A stretch of 64,000 nt of DNA, from the NCBI GenBank assembly GCA_023898685.1, contig CP060234.1:310001-374000 (forward strand), read 5' to 3'. The translations under genes were made by a program, and so were the position numbers. Source of the DNA: Phycisphaeraceae bacterium. GTDB lineage: Bacteria > Planctomycetota > Phycisphaerae > Phycisphaerales > UBA1924. This document shows positions 1 to 8,525 of the stretch, piece after piece. Each line of letters opens with the position of its first letter. The stretch's first letter is position 1. The notes beneath the pieces are model-generated. The model searched no databases. It had not been told where the DNA came from and was given only the letters and a program-made list of their open reading frames with translations.

Positions 1-1
1 G

Positions 2-73
2 GACGAGGACCCGCGCGAAGTCCCGCCCGGCACCGCGGGGCGCATGGAGCCGGAACTGCATTCGGTGGCGTGA
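2..73 (+). CDS. C-terminal end of an unidentified protein (partial)
   Basis: An open frame enters from the left edge and stops at TGA 71-73. The visible tail is about 23 residues, acidic then proline-rich, ending in LHSVA. It is too short to assign a family. A palindromic element follows 33 bases after the stop, consistent with a gene end. It could be a chance open frame. Confidence 0.4.
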   Translation, partial: DEDPREVPPGTAGRMEPELHSVA

Positions 74-106
74 GCGCTCGGCGTGAGTCCATGAACTGCA
101 ATCCCG

Positions 107-189
107 GACGAGGCCCTGGCGCCAGCCTGGGCTCATGGCACATCGAAATCGCACGAACGGAGAGCCCAGGCTGGTGCCAGGGCCTCGTC
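107..189. repeat. Intergenic palindromic element, GACGAGgCCC type
   Basis: Two 28-base arms (107-134 and 162-189) are reverse complements except for one position and enclose a 27-base loop. The arm has the same plan as the element at 336-441 (GACGAG, then CCC, GG, CGCCAGCC, GGG), so both belong to one family. It could form a stable hairpin in RNA and end transcription from either side. Confidence 0.8.
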
Positions 190-335
190 TTCTGAATCCC
201 GCGCTCGTCAGACGCCGCTGGTGCCGTGGTTCATCGCGGAGCGTGAACCACGAGCGGACGGCGCCGGCAGTCCGCCGCCTTCACCCGGTGGGATGAAGGC
301 GGGCACCGAGCGCGTGTGAACAAGTCGCACCGCTG

Positions 336-441
336 GACGAGACCCGGGCGCCAGCCCGGGTGTTCTTCGGGATACTCCGCCAGCGAACAGAACGCAATGC
401 CAAAGGCCATAGAACACCCGGGCTCGCGCCCGGGTCTCGTC
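336..441. repeat. Intergenic palindromic element, CCCGGGCGCCAGCCCGGG type
   Basis: Arms 336-366 and 411-441 (31 bases each) are reverse complements except for one position, with a 44-base loop. A single arm of the same element appears alone at about 11696-11726. It sits just beyond the stop of the minus-strand gene ending at 473, so it may act as that gene's terminator. Confidence 0.8.
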
Positions 442-472
442 CCTTGGTCGCGTGCGCCGACGGGACTACTCG

Positions 473-1690
473 TCAATCGTCGGGCACGCCCTCGTCGCGG
501 ATCCGGGTCATCTCGTCGATGATCTGCTGGCGGACGTCGAGATCGGACGCGATCCAGAGCTGGTTGCCCCACGAAACGTAGGTATGGTGGTCACCACCGA
601 GATCCATCCACCCGTCGGGATCGAATCGCTCCATCAGGAGCCCCATGATGTCCCGAATCTTCGACTGTCGAGCCTGCTCTTCAGTATCGTCAAACGGTGC
701 GTAGTGCTTGCCATGTGCCGCGACGCCCAAAGTGTCGAGTGGAAACCTAAGGACGTACCGTCCGTGGAGCCTGGACGAATCGCTGATCGACGCGGGGAAC
801 ACAACCGGACGCCGCAGGAGCGCCAAGCCATCGGCGATGCGATCTCGGAGTTCATCGGGCCCGATCACGATGAGACGGTCCCGGAAGCTCACGATGGCGC
901 CCTCTGAGCCCCCGAAGTCAGCCCGGGAATCCTCGTCGTCGATCCAGATCAGGAGGTCGGCCAACTCGCAAGCGGTATCCCGCGAGAGGAGTTCACCGTG
1001 ATACCGAGGCTGGGCGAAGTAGAACGGATCGCCGTCGCAGACGTCAAGCCCGTATGTATATGTGATTGATGGCGCGAGGTCACCAACGTCATACATCCCC
1101 CACGGCCCAGTGACCGTCGCTCTACGGGAGCACGCCAGCCGATCCGGGAACGCGGCCCGCAATCGAGCAAGCCAGATGTCGAGCTGCCATCCCGAGCAGG
1201 TATCGAGGTCGTGATCCAGCTCCACCATGAGCGGCGACCACGGCGCCGGAACGCTGTCCGCGTCGCCATACCTGCTGGTGTACCAGACCGCCGGATCCAC
1301 CATCAGAACAAGCGCCGTCGTCGGCACCGCCCCGACCCAGCCCACCGCCCGGATGTCCCGCGCCGACCGCGCCAGGTGCCACCCCACCAGCATCACCGCC
1401 GCGGCCGCGACGAACCCCCACCGCCTCCGCGTCTTCCGCAGCGCCCGCCGCCCCTTCACCACCCGCCCGCACTCGGGGCATGTCAGCGGGTGATCGGGGG
1501 TGTCGTCGCCCGGCGTCCCCGTCATGTCGTAGCGGCACCTCGGGCAGCACTCCCGGGGCCGCCCCAGCCAGCCCGGGCGATCCCAGAACAACGCCCAGAG
1601 CGCCAGCACGACCGAGCCGACCAGCAACGCCCAGGCGAGCGGGGCCCACAACCACGCGGCGTCGAGGATGTCCGTCCATGTCAGCAGCAT
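473..1690 (-). CDS. Membrane protein with N-terminal zinc ribbon
   Basis: A 405-residue protein of unknown function. A transmembrane helix lies at about residues 8-35, followed by a zinc ribbon at about 45-80: CPRCRYDM, then CPECG about 20 residues later. Two more hydrophobic segments follow (about 93-110 and 118-135), then about 270 residues that look soluble. Zinc ribbons with a CxxCxYD...CPECG pattern next to membrane helices are common in planctomycete proteins of unknown role. Two other proteins in this window carry one (7845-8405, 22399-23175). The start is ATG. I infer membrane anchoring with the long domain on one side, but cannot say which. Confidence 0.75.
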   Translation of the reverse strand: MLLTWTDILDAAWLWAPLAWALLVGSVVLALWALFWDRPGWLGRPRECCPRCRYDMTGTPGDDTPDHPLTCPECGRVVKGRRALRKTRRRWGFVAAAAVMLVGWHLARSARDIRAVGWVGAVPTTALVLMVDPAVWYTSRYGDADSVPAPWSPLMVELDHDLDTCSGWQLDIWLARLRAAFPDRLACSRRATVTGPWGMYDVGDLAPSITYTYGLDVCDGDPFYFAQPRYHGELLSRDTACELADLLIWIDDEDSRADFGGSEGAIVSFRDRLIVIGPDELRDRIADGLALLRRPVVFPASISDSSRLHGRYVLRFPLDTLGVAAHGKHYAPFDDTEEQARQSKIRDIMGLLMERFDPDGWMDLGGDHHTYVSWGNQLWIASDLDVRQQIIDEMTRIRDEGVPDD

Positions 1691-1873
1691 GGCTCAGACG
1701 AGTGTATTGGGAGGTGGACCGGAGGATGCAGCAAGCCAAAGTTCGCGAACCCGGCATTGTTCATGGCGGGGTGCCACGACTCGCCGTCCTCGGCGCAGTC
1801 GTGCGGTCGCGCGAAACGCGATGCTCACGCAGAGCACTGCTGCGCCGAAGACGGCGAGCAGTGGCACCCGTAC

Positions 1874-1965
1874 GGAACGAGCCCCGAGCGCCGGCGAAGG
1901 GCCGAAGTGCAACGACATTGGTGAGCCCTTGCACACCCGCCCCATCGCTCGCGCTCAGGGCTCCT
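1874..1965. repeat. Palindromic element, GAGCGCgAGCGA type
   Basis: The left arm begins around GAGCCCCGAGCGCC (from about 1874) and the right arm is its degenerate reverse complement ending near 1965. It resembles the elements at 18495-18587 and 60423-60511, which contain AGCGACGGGCC. The right arm reaches into the glycosyltransferase gene and supplies its TGA stop at 1955-1957. Confidence 0.6.
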
Positions 1966-2818
1966 TGCCTGCTCCCCCGGAGCAGCACCGTTCGGAGAAC
2001 ACCCCCGCCAGATCCCGCCCCAGCATCCGGCGTTGGTCGCGCCGCCACGCGAGGCTCCGGCCCGTCGTGATCTGGTCGGCGTAGTACAGCACGCGGCCGA
2101 GCTGGCGCTTCAGCGGGCCGGCGGCGAACTCGGGGTATCGCTCCCGCAGCAGCGCCCGCTCCCGGCCGTAGCGCTCGGTGAGCACGACGCCCTTCATCTC
2201 CCCGTGCCGACGCTCGGCCGAGAGGTAGCGAGGCAGGCCGCCCCATCGCGCCCCCGCCCGCATCATCTTGAGCCACAGATCGGTGTCGAGCACGCATTCG
2301 AGCGACTCGTCGAGCCCCCCCACCGCCTCGAACAGCGAGCGGCGGAAAAACACGCTCGGCTGCTTGCTGCGCAGATAGCCCAGCCGGGCCATCCGCGGTG
2401 AATCGGGCATCCGCCGCCGGAGGTCGATGATCTGATTCTCGGCGTCAACAACGACCGTGTACCCCGTCACCACGCCCAGGCCCGGGTCGCGGTCGAAGGC
2501 GTCGCGGACGGCCGCGAGGGTGCCGGGCAGCAGCAGGTCATCGGAGTTGACCCAGTAGAGCACGTCGCCCGTGGCTCGCGCGAAGCCGCGGTTGATCGCG
2601 TGGCATTGTCCCTTGTCGGGCTCGCTGACCCACCAGTCGAGCCGGTCGGTGTATCGCTCGATGATCTCGTGTGAGCCATCGTTGCTGCCGCCATCGAGGA
2701 CGAAGTACTCGTGGGCCTGGTCGCGCTGGGCGAGGACGGACCGGATCGTCTGCTCGAGGAATCGGCCCTGGTTATAGCTGGGGGTCACGATGGAGATGGA
2801 GACGCCCACGGGGGCCAC
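1955..2818 (-). CDS. Family 2 glycosyltransferase
   Basis: A 287-residue GT-A fold glycosyltransferase that probably transfers a sugar from a nucleotide donor to a cell-surface glycan in the cytoplasm. Family signs are SIVTPSYNQGRFLEQTIRSV at the N-terminus, LDGGSNDGS and the metal-binding NSDD near residue 95. A C-terminal WLKMM...GG region follows. It is preceded by the broken FkbM methyltransferase, whose stop lies only 15 bases upstream, so the two look like one transcript for glycan assembly. The start is probably GTG at 2818, since no ATG is available before the first strand. The stop codon lies inside a palindromic element, so the last few residues may be recently altered. The acceptor is unknown. 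Confidence 0.88.
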   Translation of the reverse strand: MAPVGVSISIVTPSYNQGRFLEQTIRSVLAQRDQAHEYFVLDGGSNDGSHEIIERYTDRLDWWVSEPDKGQCHAINRGFARATGDVLYWVNSDDLLLPGTLAAVRDAFDRDPGLGVVTGYTVVVDAENQIIDLRRRMPDSPRMARLGYLRSKQPSVFFRRSLFEAVGGLDESLECVLDTDLWLKMMRAGARWGGLPRYLSAERRHGEMKGVVLTERYGRERALLRERYPEFAAGPLKRQLGRVLYYADQITTGRSLAWRRDQRRMLGRDLAGVFSERCCSGGAGKEP

Positions 2819-2833
2819 GATAGGCGTCGGGGC

Positions 2834-3703
2834 TCAGCCCTCGCCCGTCAGCGGGAGGGTGTTGGGGAAGATCTCGCGGGCGCGGGCGAGCAGTTCCGGA
2901 TCGTCCAGCCGAACGAACAGGCGGTTCCAGGCGAACCAGCAGATGTGGGCGTAGCCGCGTTGGTGCAGGTGCCGGGCGATCGGCGAATCGTCGTCCTCGC
3001 CGTGATCCTCGATCAGGATGGCCCGGGGCCTGAAGCGGTCGAGGTCGAACCCGTCGAGGAGGTCGAGCTCGTGCCCCTCGACGTCGATCGACGCGAAATC
3101 GATCGGGCCCTCGTGATCGGCGAGCAGATCGTCAAAGGTCGTGAGCGGAACCTCGACGGTCTGCGATGCGCCCTTCGGCGGACGCTTGGTCGCGACCTTG
3201 TCGCCCGTGGTGTTGATGAAACTGTTGGCGTCGAAGTCGGCGTCGCCCCGACGCATGACGTGGGTCATCGTGACGACGCCCTTCGAGCCCCTGCGCGACG
3301 CCGCGGCGTGGACCACGCGGGCATTCGGGCGGTTGAGCCGGGCCTGCTAGCAGAGCTCCGGCACCGGCTCGACGAGCAGGCCCCGCCACCCGAGTTCGTC
3401 GAGGGCGGCGGTGACGGAGAAACGCCTGCCGTCGTAGGCGCCGACCTCGATGTAGTAGCCCTCGTGCTTCCAGCCGAACAGCTCGAGCGCGACCAGATCC
3501 TCACCCCATTCGGAGCGCAGCACCGGCGGGCTCGTCCTGTCGGTCAGGGCCCGGGCGGCCACCGCCTTGATCAGGCCCAGCGCCTCCTTGTTCCGGCGCT
3601 CGAGCCGGGCGAGGCGTTTGCGGACGCGGCGGTGTCGCCCGTTCGAGACGACCGCCAGACTCATGGCGACAACAAGCGCGACGATCGCGAGCAATGTGGA
3701 CAT
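2834..3703 (-). pseudogene. FkbM-type methyltransferase interrupted by an in-frame TAG
   Basis: Two open segments in the same reading frame make one SAM-dependent FkbM methyltransferase. The first (3347-3703) has an N-terminal membrane helix, a short basic coiled segment, and SEWGEDL and EVGAYDGRRFS (SAM site), ending GLLVEPVPELC then TAG at 3349-3347. The second continues in frame with QARLNRPNARVVHAAA, then TFDDLL and DFASIDVEGHELDLL, normal for the C-terminal half. Family members usually have a tyrosine or phenylalanine then a glutamate where C-stop stands here, so a GAG to TAG change is the simplest explanation. The intact length would be 289 residues. It could be a recent pseudogene, a sequence error or a readthrough codon. 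It is followed by the GT2 gene and probably decorated the same glycan. Confidence 0.82.
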
Positions 3704-3734
3704 GGGACCGATTATTGCACCCCACGGCCGCCGA

Positions 3735-4172
3735 TCACCCGGCGTTGTGTGCCTCGAGCATCCAGATCGTCTTCTCGATCGCGTCGTTCACGCCGTCGAG
3801 GATGTTGCAGGTCGGGCGGTCGCCCGTCGCGTCGGCGGCCTTGATGGTGGCGAGGATCCGCTCACGCTGGGTGTGCAGATCGGTGATCGTGTTGTTGACC
3901 ATCGCCTTCGCGTCGGGGGCGCCCGCCTCCTCGGCGATCGCCGAGGCCTGGAGCGCGGCCGCCAGCGTCGGCTGCGGCTTGCCGCCCAGTTGCAGGATGC
4001 GCTCGGCCGTGTCGTCGACGTGTTCGGCCCAGGCGTCGTACATCTTCTCGAACTGGGCGTGCAGCGTGAAGAACTTCGGGCCCTTCACGAACCAGTGGTA
4101 GTTGTGCAGCTTGTAGTAGAAGACGACCGCATCGGCGAGGACGCCGTTGAGATGATCGATCACTGTGGACAT
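3735..4172 (-). CDS. dps: Dps-like ferritin (DNA-binding protein from starved cells)
   Basis: A 145-residue four-helix ferritin-like protein. Dps proteins form 12-subunit shells that oxidise and store iron, protecting DNA from peroxide damage. The family signature is clear: HNYHWFVKGPKFF, then H...F...Y...AEHVDD.AERI, which holds the inter-subunit ferroxidase residues (His, His, Asp, Glu). I chose ATG at 4172 because AAGGAG lies 7 bases upstream and the protein then starts MSTVIDHLNG. A longer frame from 4208 adds 12 unlikely residues. There is no lysine-rich N-terminal tail, so DNA binding may be weak. The gene stands alone with its own upstream region. Confidence 0.92.
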   Translation of the reverse strand: MSTVIDHLNGVLADAVVFYYKLHNYHWFVKGPKFFTLHAQFEKMYDAWAEHVDDTAERILQLGGKPQPTLAAALQASAIAEEAGAPDAKAMVNNTITDLHTQRERILATIKAADATGDRPTCNILDGVNDAIEKTIWMLEAHNAG

Positions 4173-4208
4173 CGCGTGGCTCCTTCTCCAGGCCCGGCCA
4201 GCGGACAT

Positions 4209-4526
4209 GCCGCGGCCGGGAGCAAATCAGACCTTCCACACTTCAATACGGAGTTGTAGGAGGGAGAACGCAGAGTGTCGCCTGTTTATTCGAATTGTTC
4301 TAAAAAAGGACCCGATCGCGCCGCCGGCGGGAAGCGCTCGGGTCAGGCGACAGTCCCCCGGCGTCCGCTCCCCTTCGACTCGTGCGAGCCGCGGGCGAGA
4401 GCCCGCGGAGGGGTCGCGTTGAGGGCTCTGCGGGCTCGCGCCCGCGGCTCGTGCAGCGCGTCCCAAGTCATGCTGATCGCCGCGCAGAGGTGAGGTTGAG
4501 AGAGTGCCCTCCTATTCTTGGGCCTT
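4209..4526. other. Divergent intergenic region between dps and pheT
   Basis: It contains the dps ribosome site, an AT-richer patch at about 4285-4310 (TTATTCGAATTGTTC) that may hold promoters for either side, and the palindrome at 4382-4454 before pheT. A 72-codon open frame from GTG 4275 has a purine-rich upstream stretch but runs straight through the palindrome, so I do not call it a gene. Confidence 0.5.
4382..4454. repeat. Palindromic element, GAGCCGCGGGCG type
   Basis: Arms of about 29 bases (4382-4410 and 4426-4454) are reverse complements with three mismatches and a 15-base loop. A more worn copy with the same GAGCCGCGGG start lies at 17111-17210. It sits about 70 bases upstream of pheT. 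Confidence 0.7.
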
Positions 4527-6653
4527 ATGGACATCAGTCTCGATTGGCTCAACCAGTACCTCTCGCCCGCCGACGCCACCGCCCAGGAGGCCGACGATCT
4601 GCTCACGCAGGCCGGCCTGCCCATCGAGAGCCGGACGGCTCTGCCGGGGGGCGACGTGCTGCTCGACGTCGAGGTGACGAGCAACCGGCCCGACTGTCTG
4701 AGCCACATCGGGTGTGCGCGCGAGGTCGCGGCGCTGTCGGGGCGCGAGTTGGTCTACCCGGAGCCCAGCGAGCCGGCCCGTGCCGGGCCGGTCTCCGACC
4801 TGCTCACCCTCGAGAACCGCGACCACGCCGCCTGCCCGCTCTTCACCGCCCACGTGCTGACCGGGTGCAAGGTCGGGCCCAGCCCGTCGTGGCTGGTCGA
4901 GCGGCTGGAGGCGATCGGGCAGCGGTCGATCAACAACGCGGTCGACATCACCAACTTCATCACGATGGAACTGGGCAACCCCTGCCACGTCTTCGACCGC
5001 AACAAGCTCGCGGGGCACAAGCTCGTCATCCGCTTCGCGGAGGAGGGCGAGAAGCTCCGCACGCTCGACGACAAGCAGCGCGTGCTGAAGGAGGCCGACC
5101 TCGTCGTCGCCGACGCCGAGCGGGCGCAGTCGCTCGCCGGGGTAATGGGCGGCGGCGACAGCGAGGTCGACGAGTCGACCACCGACGTCGTCTTCGAGAT
5201 GGCGACGTGGGACCCGGTCACCGTGCGCACGCAGGCGAGGCGCCTCGCGATCAACACCGACGCGGGCTTCCGCTTCCAGCGGGGCGTGGATCCCCGGACG
5301 ATCGACTTCGCCGCCCGCCGGGCGATCGCGCTGCTCGTCGAGCTCACCGGCGGGCAGCTCGCCGAGGGCGTGCTGAGCGAGGGGGCCCCGCTGCCGGGCC
5401 CCCAGATCGTGACGATGCGCCCCAGCCGGGTGGAGACGATCCTGGGGATCGAGATCCCGGTGGGTGACATGATCTCGATGCTGCGCGCGGTCGAGGTGGG
5501 CGTCGAGCAGGCGGGCGAGGACGAGCTGCGCTGCGAGATCCCGCCGCACCGGGCCCGCGACCTGACGCGTGAGATCGACCTGATCGAGGAGGTCGCGCGG
5601 ATCACAGGGTACGACGCGATCCCGATCGCCGAATCGATGTCCGTCAAGATCGACGCGCCGCAGCCCGAGCGCCGGGCGAGGCGTGAGCTGGTGCGTGTGC
5701 TGACCGGGCTTGGGTTCGACGAGACGGTGACGTTCAGCTTCACGAGCCCCAGGCACGCCGAGCTGTTTGTCGCGCCCGGGCTCGAGGCCGCCGCGGTGGA
5801 CGATGCCCGCCGGGCCGACGAGCCGACGCTGCGGCCCAGCGGGCTGCTGGGCCTGCTCGGCTGCCGTCGCGCCAACCAGTCGGCGCGGTCGGCCGCGCCG
5901 GGGATGGTCCGCTTGTTCGAGGTGACCTCGACCTTCGCCCAGCACCCCGCGGCCGGCGACGAGACGGTGCCGCCCGAGAGCGTCGAGCGGCGGAACGTCT
6001 GCCTTCTGATGGACGCGCCGGGCAGCGGCGAGACGACCAGGCGATCGCATGATGATCTCCAGCAGGGTCTTCGCGTGATGCGTGGCGCGATCGATACGGT
6101 GGTCCGCGCGATGCACGGGTCCGAGGCCGAGGTGACCGTCGAGCCCCACGCCGGGTGCCCCATCCCTGCGTGGGACGCGAACGCGACCGCGTGGGTGGGA
6201 GTGCGCGGGCCGGGCGCGTCCAAGGCCGTGACGATCGGCCTCTTCGGCCTGCTGAGCGACGCGGCTCTCAAGGCGTTCGACATCGACACCCCCGTCGTCG
6301 CGGCCGAACTCGGGCTCGACTCACTCGTCGCGGGTTACCCGCCGCGATCGCTGGCCCACGCCCTGCCCCAGTTCCCCCACATCGAACGCGACCTGTCGCT
6401 CGTTCTTGATGAATCGGTCCGCTGGTCGACCGTCTCGGCGATGGTCAACGGGCTGGGGCTCGACCGCCTCGAATCCTGCGGCTTCGTCGGCACGTTCCGG
6501 GGCAAGCAGGTTGGTCCGGGAAAGAAGTCGGTCACGCTCCGCCTGCGCTTCCGCGACCCGGATCGCACACTTCGTCACGAAGAGGTCGATCCCCAGGTCG
6601 AATCTGTCGTACTACAGTCGAAGCAGGCCCTTGGGGCCGAACTGCGTGGCTGA
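4527..6653 (+). CDS. pheT: Phenylalanine--tRNA ligase beta subunit, short form
   Basis: A 708-residue subunit of the alpha2-beta2 enzyme that charges tRNA-Phe in the cytoplasm. It starts MDISLDWLNQYL, the usual PheT N-terminus. It then goes directly to VEVTSNRPDCLSH without the roughly 110-residue EMAP/OB tRNA-binding domain found in E. coli PheT. The B3/4 editing domain (about 100-270: NNAVDITNF, AGVMGG), B5 (about 290-375: PHRARDLTREIDLIEEVARI), the core and a C-terminal anticodon-binding FDX-ACB domain (about 615-708: FPHIERDLSLV) follow. An ATG at 4527 gives the standard start; a TTG three codons earlier is possible. No pheS lies within view downstream, so the two subunits are encoded apart or pheS is elsewhere. 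Confidence 0.93.
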   Translation: MDISLDWLNQYLSPADATAQEADDLLTQAGLPIESRTALPGGDVLLDVEVTSNRPDCLSHIGCAREVAALSGRELVYPEPSEPARAGPVSDLLTLENRDHAACPLFTAHVLTGCKVGPSPSWLVERLEAIGQRSINNAVDITNFITMELGNPCHVFDRNKLAGHKLVIRFAEEGEKLRTLDDKQRVLKEADLVVADAERAQSLAGVMGGGDSEVDESTTDVVFEMATWDPVTVRTQARRLAINTDAGFRFQRGVDPRTIDFAARRAIALLVELTGGQLAEGVLSEGAPLPGPQIVTMRPSRVETILGIEIPVGDMISMLRAVEVGVEQAGEDELRCEIPPHRARDLTREIDLIEEVARITGYDAIPIAESMSVKIDAPQPERRARRELVRVLTGLGFDETVTFSFTSPRHAELFVAPGLEAAAVDDARRADEPTLRPSGLLGLLGCRRANQSARSAAPGMVRLFEVTSTFAQHPAAGDETVPPESVERRNVCLLMDAPGSGETTRRSHDDLQQGLRVMRGAIDTVVRAMHGSEAEVTVEPHAGCPIPAWDANATAWVGVRGPGASKAVTIGLFGLLSDAALKAFDIDTPVVAAELGLDSLVAGYPPRSLAHALPQFPHIERDLSLVLDESVRWSTVSAMVNGLGLDRLESCGFVGTFRGKQVGPGKKSVTLRLRFRDPDRTLRHEEVDPQVESVVLQSKQALGAELRG

Positions 6654-6720
6654 GCAACCGGACGGCACATTCCCAGGAACCGATCGCCGAAATCGCCGAA
6701 GAACGGGGCCAGGAACAGCG

Positions 6721-6748
6721 ATTGTTCAATCTGTGATTGGGTTATGAT
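6721..6748 (+). promoter_or_regulatory. Possible sigma-70 type promoter for ilvE
   Basis: TTGTTC at 6722-6727 and TATGAT at 6743-6748 are 15 bases apart (16 if the -35 is taken one base earlier). They lie about 100 bases before the ilvE start in a less GC-rich patch. The spacing is a little short, so this is only a candidate. Confidence 0.3.
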
Positions 6749-6850
6749 CGGGTATTCGGTGGCGGATTGCCGACCCGGGGGCTACATTCGGGCAGTGTGG
6801 CGGGTCGCGTGATCCGCCGGAGGACCACGATGGAACGCAAGGAGGATCCC

Positions 6851-7864
6851 ATGACACAGACCCCGACCAGGCCAACGAATTCTGTCGCCCGTGCCGGTTC
6901 TCGCGTCGATTCGATCCCAGCGCCGACCATCAGGGACCCCGATCTCGAGCGGCCCGTCATCTTCGTCAACGGCGAGTTCAAGACCAAGAACGAGGCGGCC
7001 GTCAGCGTCTATGACCACGGCCTGCTCTACGGCGACGGCATCTTCGAGGGCATCCGCGTCTACAAGGGCAAGATCTTCAAGTGCGGCCAGCACATGGATC
7101 GTCTGTGGCGCTCAGCGAAGGCGATCCGGCTCGAGGTGCCGGTCAGCCGCGAGGAGATGATCGCGATCCAGCGCCGCTGCATCGAGATCAACGAGATCGA
7201 GAACGGGTACATCCGGCTGGTGATCACCCGCGGCGTGGGGACGCTGGGGCTCAACCCGTTCAAGTGCCCGGAGCCGGGGATCATCTGCATCGCCGACCAG
7301 ATCTCGCTCTATCCGCCCGAGATGTACGAGAAGGGCATGACGGTGTGCATCTCCCAGCGCCCGCGCGTGCCGATCCGCTGCCTCGACCCGCGCGTCAAGA
7401 GCCTGAACTACCTCAACAACATCATGGCCAAGTGCGAGTCGCTCGACCGCGGCCTGCTCGAGTCGGTCATGCTCAACATCGACGGTTTCGTCGCCGAGTG
7501 CACGGGCGACAACATCTTCGCGATCAAGGACGGCGTGCTGTTCACCCCGCCCGGCGATGCGGGCATCCTCGAGGGCATCACGCGCCGGTTCATCATGGAC
7601 ACGGTCGCCCCCGCCTGCGGCTTCCCGGTCGAGGAGCGGCTGTTCAGACCGATCGAGCTCATCGAGGCCGACGAGGTCTTCCTGACGGGCTCGGCGGCGG
7701 AGATGATCGCGGTGACCTCGATCGTGGCGCAGGACCCCGCGGGCAACGACGTCGAGCACGTGATCGGCGCGGACCGCTCACGCAAGGTCGAGGGCCCGAT
7801 GACGCGGGAGATGCGGGCGAAGTTCCGGGAGATCGTCACGGGGGATGACATCCCGGAGGATTAG
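6851..7864 (+). CDS. ilvE: Branched-chain amino acid aminotransferase
   Basis: A 337-residue fold-type IV PLP enzyme. It moves the amino group between glutamate and the keto acids of leucine, isoleucine and valine in the cytoplasm. Evidence includes VFVNGEF-like IFVNGEF, YDHGLLYGDGIFEGIRVY, the PLP lysine in SLNYLNNIMAK, EC(T)GDNIF and GITRRFI, and LTGSAAEMIAV. ATG 6851 follows AAGGAGGATCCC, a strong ribosome site; an upstream ATG at 6830 overlaps that site and is unlikely. The length is slightly over the usual 300 because of an unstructured 35-residue N-terminus. It could be a D-amino acid transaminase-like relative, but the motifs favour IlvE. The next gene overlaps its end by 20 bases. Confidence 0.92.
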   Translation: MTQTPTRPTNSVARAGSRVDSIPAPTIRDPDLERPVIFVNGEFKTKNEAAVSVYDHGLLYGDGIFEGIRVYKGKIFKCGQHMDRLWRSAKAIRLEVPVSREEMIAIQRRCIEINEIENGYIRLVITRGVGTLGLNPFKCPEPGIICIADQISLYPPEMYEKGMTVCISQRPRVPIRCLDPRVKSLNYLNNIMAKCESLDRGLLESVMLNIDGFVAECTGDNIFAIKDGVLFTPPGDAGILEGITRRFIMDTVAPACGFPVEERLFRPIELIEADEVFLTGSAAEMIAVTSIVAQDPAGNDVEHVIGADRSRKVEGPMTREMRAKFREIVTGDDIPED

Positions 7865-8405
7865 TCTGGACGCGCCCGACCACGACGCGTCGGCGAGCGG
7901 GGTAGGCCCGAGGTTTTCCAGGCTTTCTCCGCCGTGGGAAATCACGCGGCTGGTCTTGCAATCAACGTTCCAGGGCGCCGGGTACGGCCTCTGCGCCGCG
8001 TTTATTGCGTTGCCGGCGTGGCCCGCCGCGGCACTCGTTGGCGCGATCAACGGCCTGCTCTTCTCGCCGGTCTATGCACGCCTGTGCTGGCGGATTCGGT
8101 TCACGGACATCGCCAACTGGGTGGCTGGGCCTACCACGCTGGTGTGCTTCCTCGGCGGGTCCGTCGCGTTCGCGGTCGCATACGGTGGCTACCTGAACCT
8201 CGCGGCCATCGCCCTGGCCGGCACGATCGTTGTCTCCACCGCGACCTGGCTGGGCATGGCACGCACTCGGTCGCGAACCATCCGGCGGAAGATCCGAGCC
8301 GTCGTCGAGAACGCGTGCCCCGAGTGCGGCTACCCGCTCGTGGGGCTCACGACGAACCGATGCCCTGAATGCGGAACTGCCCAGACGCCGCACGCGGCTC
8401 CATGA
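7845..8405 (+). CDS. Membrane protein with C-terminal zinc ribbon
   Basis: A 186-residue protein of unknown function. Hydrophobic segments at about 40-58, 60-80, 92-112 and 117-135 suggest four membrane helices. These are followed by a basic stretch and a zinc ribbon (ACPECGYPL...RCPECGTAQ) at the C-terminus. ATG 7845 lies inside the 3' end of ilvE, giving a 20-base overlap, so translation is probably coupled. The middle (INGLLFSPVYA) is clearly related to the next gene (IGLVFSPIYA), so these are tandem paralogues. The second lacks the zinc ribbon. Confidence 0.72.
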   Translation: MTSRRISLDAPDHDASASGVGPRFSRLSPPWEITRLVLQSTFQGAGYGLCAAFIALPAWPAAALVGAINGLLFSPVYARLCWRIRFTDIANWVAGPTTLVCFLGGSVAFAVAYGGYLNLAAIALAGTIVVSTATWLGMARTRSRTIRRKIRAVVENACPECGYPLVGLTTNRCPECGTAQTPHAAP

Positions 8406-8525
8406 GAGCGACGCCGACGCTGAGCTTGCGAAGCGTTGGAAACCTTGGTGCGTGCCCCTGATTCGCGTGGACATGCCACCCGACAGGCGGCGGCCCGGGT
8501 TCTGCACATTTTGATACTATGAACC

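Larger units (their letters stand above)
74..472. other. Intergenic stretch with two large palindromes
   Basis: No convincing gene is present. The short open frames here read through the two palindromes at 107-189 and 336-441 and have no ribosome site or family match that I recognise. Apart from the palindromes I see nothing. Confidence 0.6.

Noticed and set aside
1694..1945. Short minus-strand frame of 83 codons
   Set aside because: Its sequence is largely a translation of the palindrome at 1874-1965 and it lacks a ribosome site.
3347..3349. TAG read as pyrrolysine or a recoded sense codon
   Set aside because: No pyl genes or recoding structure are in view; a nonsense change or sequence error is simpler. 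Kept as a finding without this claim.
4275..4493. Plus-strand frame of 72 codons with a purine-rich leader
   Set aside because: It runs through the palindrome at 4382-4454 and resembles no family.
4512..6149. Long antisense open frame opposite pheT (545 codons)
   Set aside because: It is a high-GC shadow: the translation is Arg/His/Asp-rich with no motifs, while the opposite strand encodes a complete PheT.
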